A stretch of DNA of 64,000 nt from Schaalia cardiffensis (GTDB lineage Bacteria > Actinomycetota > Actinomycetes > Actinomycetales > Actinomycetaceae), in NCBI RefSeq assembly GCF_016405145.1, contig NZ_JAEKIA010000007.1, positions 64,412-128,411 of the forward strand, written 5' to 3'. This document shows, one piece after another, positions 60,905-64,000 of this stretch. Both the position numbers and the translations under genes were made by a program. Within the stretch, counting starts at the first letter, position 1. Each line of letters opens with the position of its first letter. A model generated the notes under the pieces. The model ran no database searches. It saw only the letters and a program-made list of their open reading frames with translations, and was not told the DNA's origin.

Positions 60905-61921
60905 ATGAGTCTCTTCTTGCCCCTCGCCCGTGGAAGCGTCGATCCGATGGTGGCCTCGCGCGAGGGTTTCGACGCTCGAAGGGCCCTGGAGGAAGGGGCC
61001 GGAGTGTTCGCCGCAACAGATCGGGGTGCAATCCTCACCTGCGCCGATGGACCCGACTCTTCTGCTTTGCGTCTTATGCGCCTCGACTCGCGCCTCGCCC
61101 TTGAACTCATCGACGAGGGCGTGGGCGTGTATTTCCTGGGCCGATCGAGTGCGGGCGAAGTGGGGATTGGCCTGGGTCTGTCGACTGTGGGCACCCACGA
61201 GCGGGTGGGAGAACTCGCATCTCTTATGAGCGGGGAGCCCGCTTACTGGAGGCACCTGCGCTCTGCGGGGCATTGTCTATTGGGGGATGATCCGGCTTTC
61301 GCCCTGCCTTTGGTTTCCCTTGCCGCATGGCATGCGAGAGCAGGTTTTTGTGCGCGCTGCGGCCAGCCGGTCCGCTCGATTCAGGCGGGCTGGGCGAGCG
61401 AATGCTCGGGCTGCCACCACATTGAGTATCCGCGTCAGGACCCGGCAATCATCGTGCGTGTGGAAGACCGGGAAGGAAGGGTCCTTCTCGCGCATAACGC
61501 CGCGTGGCCCGAGGCTAGGCATTCCCTCATCGCGGGCTTTGTGGAGGGCGGGGAGACCCCCGAGAATGCTGTGATCCGCGAGGTCGAAGAAGAGGTCGGC
61601 TTGGAAGTCATGGCGCCCGAGTATCGTGCGACCCAGCCTTGGCCCTTCCCGCGTTCACAGATGATGGGATTCGTCGCGCAGCTCAGATCTGATGCTCCCC
61701 GCGAGCCCGAACCGGATGGCGTGGAGATCGATCAGGCTCGCTTCTACTCGCGTGAAGAGTTCGCTGCGGCGCTCCTATCGGGGCAGATCAGCGCCCCGGG
61801 GCCCGCATCAATCGCGCACGCGCTCCTCGTCGAATGGTTCGGCGGCCCCCTCCCGGCCTCGCCGATCGACGCCGGGCTGCGCTTATCGACCGGCGGGCTG
61901 CGCTCATCCACCGGCTGGTAG
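60905..61921 (+). CDS. nudC: NudC-type NAD+ diphosphatase (Nudix)
   Basis: 338 residues. A zinc ribbon (CARCGQPV...ECSGCHH) precedes the Nudix box [25 protein letters not shown] (given here in full family order as G-x5-E-x7-REVxEEVG), and the NADH-pyrophosphatase signature [12 protein letters not shown] follows it. It cleaves NAD(H) to NMN(H) and AMP and can de-cap NAD-capped RNA. The C-terminal ~20 residues repeat [15 protein letters not shown], from a duplicated stretch of DNA near 61873-61918. It lies next to uvrD2, as Rv3199c-Rv3198c. Confidence 0.92.
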   Translation: MSLFLPLARGSVDPMVASREGFDARRALEEGAGVFAATDRGAILTCADGPDSSALRLMRLDSRLALELIDEGVGVYFLGRSSAGEVGIGLGLSTVGTHERVGELASLMSGEPAYWRHLRSAGHCLLGDDPAFALPLVSLAAWHARAGFCARCGQPVRSIQAGWASECSGCHHIEYPRQDPAIIVRVEDREGRVLLAHNAAWPEARHSLIAGFVEGGETPENAVIREVEEEVGLEVMAPEYRATQPWPFPRSQMMGFVAQLRSDAPREPEPDGVEIDQARFYSREEFAAALLSGQISAPGPASIAHALLVEWFGGPLPASPIDAGLRLSTGGLRSSTGW

Positions 61922-61964
61922 CGCCAGGATCGAAGATGAGGGCGGGTCGTGGGATGATCCGATC

Positions 61965-63986
61965 ATGACGATTCTTCAGCCCGATGCACTGCTCGACGCT
62001 CTCGACCCCGATCAGCGGGCAGTCGCGCGCCAGGTCACGGGCCCCCTCGCCGTCCTCGCGGGCGCAGGAACGGGGAAGACCCGCGCGATCACCTACCGCA
62101 TCGCCTACGGGAGCGCGATCGGCGCGTACCCGCCCGATTCCGTGCTCGCCGTGACTTTCACGCGCCGCGCCGCCTATGAGATGCGCCATCGTCTCGCCCA
62201 GCTCGGCGTCCCCCGCGCCCAGGCCCGCACCTTCCATTCGGCGGCCCTGCGGCAGCTTCAGCATTTCTGGCCGACGGTCATTGGCGGGCCCTTGCCGCAG
62301 ATCGTGCCCCACAAGGCCTCTCTCGTCTCCTCGGCGGCTGCGCGCCTGGGGGTCGCCGCCGATAAGACCATGGTGCGTGACCTCGCCGCGGAAGTAGAGT
62401 GGGCGAAAGTCTCAATGGTCGATTCAGAGCATTATCTTGAGCGCGTGCGCTCCGGCCATGAGCCACCTGCAGGCATGAGCGGCGATGACATGGCCCGACT
62501 TCTCGAGGTGTACGAGGACGCGAAAGCAGAGCGCGGCGTCATTGATTTCGAGGATGTCCTCGTGATGACCTGCGCAATGCTGCAGGAACGTTCGGATGTC
62601 GCGGCGAAGGTGCGTTCGCAGTACCGGCATTTCGTCGTTGACGAGTTCCAGGACGTTTCGCTCCTGCAGCGCCGACTCCTCGACCTGTGGCTGGGGGATC
62701 GCCATGACGTGTGCGTCGTCGGCGACGTTGCGCAGACGATCTACTCCTTCGCGGGCGCAGATCCTCGCCATCTCGTGGATTTCCCGAAGGCGCATAAGGG
62801 CGCGAGGGTCCTTGAACTGACGCGCGACTATCGTTCCACCCCGCAGATCGTGTCGATCGCGAACCGCTTGATGGCGGACGCGGGGCCTTCATCGGGGGCG
62901 GTGCGCTTGAAGTCCCAACGCCCCAGCGGGGCAGCCGTATCCTTCTCGACCTATGCGAGTGAGCGCGCCGAGGCTGAGGGCGTGGCAGATAAGATCGAAG
63001 CACTCATCACAGCAGGAACACAGCCCCATTCGATCGCGGTCCTGTTCCGCACGAACGGCCAGTCTCAGATTTTCGAGGAAGTCCTCGCCTCCCGGCGCAT
63101 CCCTCTCGCCCTGAGGGGGACTGTCCCATTCTTCCAGCGCGAGGATGTGCGAAACGCCCTTCGCGTCTTATCGACTGCCGCCCATTTTCCGGTCAGTGAG
63201 GGTAGCGAGCTCGTCTCCCAGGTGAGTGCGCATTTGGAAGCTGTTGGGTGGAGTGATGAAGCCCCGAGCGGAGGGGCTGCGCAGGAGCGCTGGTCGAATC
63301 TGCGCGCAATCGTCTCCTGGGCCGAAGAATCGCAGGCCGAGGATCTTGCCGGCTTCATGGCCGAGCTTGAGGAGCGTGCCCAGTACCAGGTCGAACCCGA
63401 TCAGCAGGGGGTGGAACTCGCAACCCTTCATGCGGCGAAGGGCTTGGAATGGGATGCGGTGTTCCTCGTGGGAGCCTCCGAGGGCTTGATCCCGATCTCC
63501 TATGCGAAGACCCCTGCAGCTCGGGAGGAAGAACGACGCCTCCTGTACGTCGGCATCACACGAGCACGGAACCTCCTCGACATTTCTTGGGCGAAGTCCA
63601 AAGGGCAGAACTCGCGCAGCGCGAACACCCGCACGAAACTACTCGAGGGCATATGGCCGAAGGAAAGTACTCGCCGATCCGCTCCCGCCCATGCCAGGGT
63701 GCCCGCGAAGGAGGCGGCCCGCCACTTCGAGGAGAACGCTTCTGCAGAAGAGCTCGCCCTCTTCGAATCGCTCAAGGCCTGGCGCAAGAAAGTCGCGGCC
63801 TTAGCGGGTCGTCCACCGTACGCGGTCTTCACGGATCAGACTCTTCGCGATATCGCACTGTCTCAGCCCGGCTCACGCGGGGAACTACTCGCAGTGAAGG
63901 GCATCGGCGAGGTCAAGGCAGAAATGTTCGGAGAAGCGGTTCTCGCCCTGGTCAGGGGCGAGGATGTTGAAGTCGGCCTCGACTAG
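61965..63986 (+). CDS. uvrD2: UvrD2-type SF1A DNA helicase with HRDC domain
   Basis: 673 residues from ATG 61965. Motor motifs are complete: I LAGAGTGKTRAI (Lys38), Ia TFTRRAAYEMRHRL, II FVVDEFQDVS, III GDVAQTIYSFAGA, IV LTRDYRST, V LATLHAAKGLEWD, VI YVGITRAR. Residues ~590-670 form an HRDC domain (LFESLKAWRKKVAALAG, then DIALSQPGS...LLAVKGIGEVKAEMFG). The tetracysteine motif between motor and HRDC in mycobacterial UvrD2 is absent; no cysteine occurs there. The window ends 14 nt after its stop. Confidence 0.93.
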   Translation: MTILQPDALLDALDPDQRAVARQVTGPLAVLAGAGTGKTRAITYRIAYGSAIGAYPPDSVLAVTFTRRAAYEMRHRLAQLGVPRAQARTFHSAALRQLQHFWPTVIGGPLPQIVPHKASLVSSAAARLGVAADKTMVRDLAAEVEWAKVSMVDSEHYLERVRSGHEPPAGMSGDDMARLLEVYEDAKAERGVIDFEDVLVMTCAMLQERSDVAAKVRSQYRHFVVDEFQDVSLLQRRLLDLWLGDRHDVCVVGDVAQTIYSFAGADPRHLVDFPKAHKGARVLELTRDYRSTPQIVSIANRLMADAGPSSGAVRLKSQRPSGAAVSFSTYASERAEAEGVADKIEALITAGTQPHSIAVLFRTNGQSQIFEEVLASRRIPLALRGTVPFFQREDVRNALRVLSTAAHFPVSEGSELVSQVSAHLEAVGWSDEAPSGGAAQERWSNLRAIVSWAEESQAEDLAGFMAELEERAQYQVEPDQQGVELATLHAAKGLEWDAVFLVGASEGLIPISYAKTPAAREEERRLLYVGITRARNLLDISWAKSKGQNSRSANTRTKLLEGIWPKESTRRSAPAHARVPAKEAARHFEENASAEELALFESLKAWRKKVAALAGRPPYAVFTDQTLRDIALSQPGSRGELLAVKGIGEVKAEMFGEAVLALVRGEDVEVGLD

Positions 63987-64000
63987 GAGTTTGTGCCCGA

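Overview
The window is a high-GC stretch of actinobacterial chromosome. Gene content and order point to the Actinomycetales, probably Actinomycetaceae (Actinomyces/Schaalia-like). The main clues are: the mrp / DUF1003 / MgtE_N-CBS / stress-protein neighbourhood; rhlE - ferritin-like - DUF3107 - adnA - adnB; a tad pilus cluster laid out like Rv3659c-Rv3654c of Mycobacterium tuberculosis; prfB-ftsE-ftsX-LytM peptidase-smpB; sigK-rskA beside dipZ; pncB | clpS - DUF2017 - murI - Rv1339-like; rdgB - rph; and nudC - uvrD2. Many genes appear leaderless, with a TANNNT hexamer 6-8 nt before the start codon. The species assignment is inference.

Layout. 0-5 kb: an O-methyltransferase, the Mrp iron-sulfur carrier, a DUF1003 membrane protein, an MgtE_N/CBS protein, a stress protein and a broken HigA antitoxin. 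5-9.5 kb: aminopeptidase P, a Fic AMPylase-type gene bracketed by two copies of an operator-like repeat, a PHP phosphoesterase and MarC. 9.5-16.2 kb: glycogen phosphorylase, PPK2, a GntR-ABC operon and a membrane-anchored AlbA_2/Schlafen-like protein. 16-27 kb: an RNA helicase, ferritin-like protein, DUF3107, the AdnA-AdnB DNA-break resection pair and a degenerate phosphotransferase. 27-32 kb: a reduced Tad pilus operon. 32-39 kb: glutamate dehydrogenase, release factor 2, the FtsEX/peptidase division module, SmpB and an HXXEE protein. 39-43 kb: a repeat lipoprotein divergent from dipZ-sigK-rskA, then tmRNA.

43-44.5 kb: a two-gene RelA/SpoT-domain + small-partner cassette sits directly after the tmRNA terminator and is the best candidate for a recently acquired, incompletely described system. 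44.5-51.5 kb: TatD nuclease, TcdA, a TDT-family transporter behind a CsoR/CstR-like palindrome, a YwiC-like protein, a bile-acid-type symporter and a urate/xanthine permease fused to a degenerate OHCU-decarboxylase domain. 51.5-64 kb: HU, DUF3039, an SF2 helicase, pncB, clpS, DUF2017, murI, a cyclic-nucleotide phosphodiesterase-like enzyme, a LysR regulator with a small divergent ORF, rdgB, rph, nudC and uvrD2.

Functional links: smpB and ssrA (ribosome rescue) lie 5 kb apart; ftsE, ftsX and the LytM peptidase form one division unit; sigK/rskA probably control dipZ and the repeat lipoprotein, since matching CC/CAATCC-N16-CGAA promoter elements face both ways from their shared intergenic region; AdnAB and UvrD2 serve DNA repair. 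All functional calls come from reading motifs and context; no database search was run.
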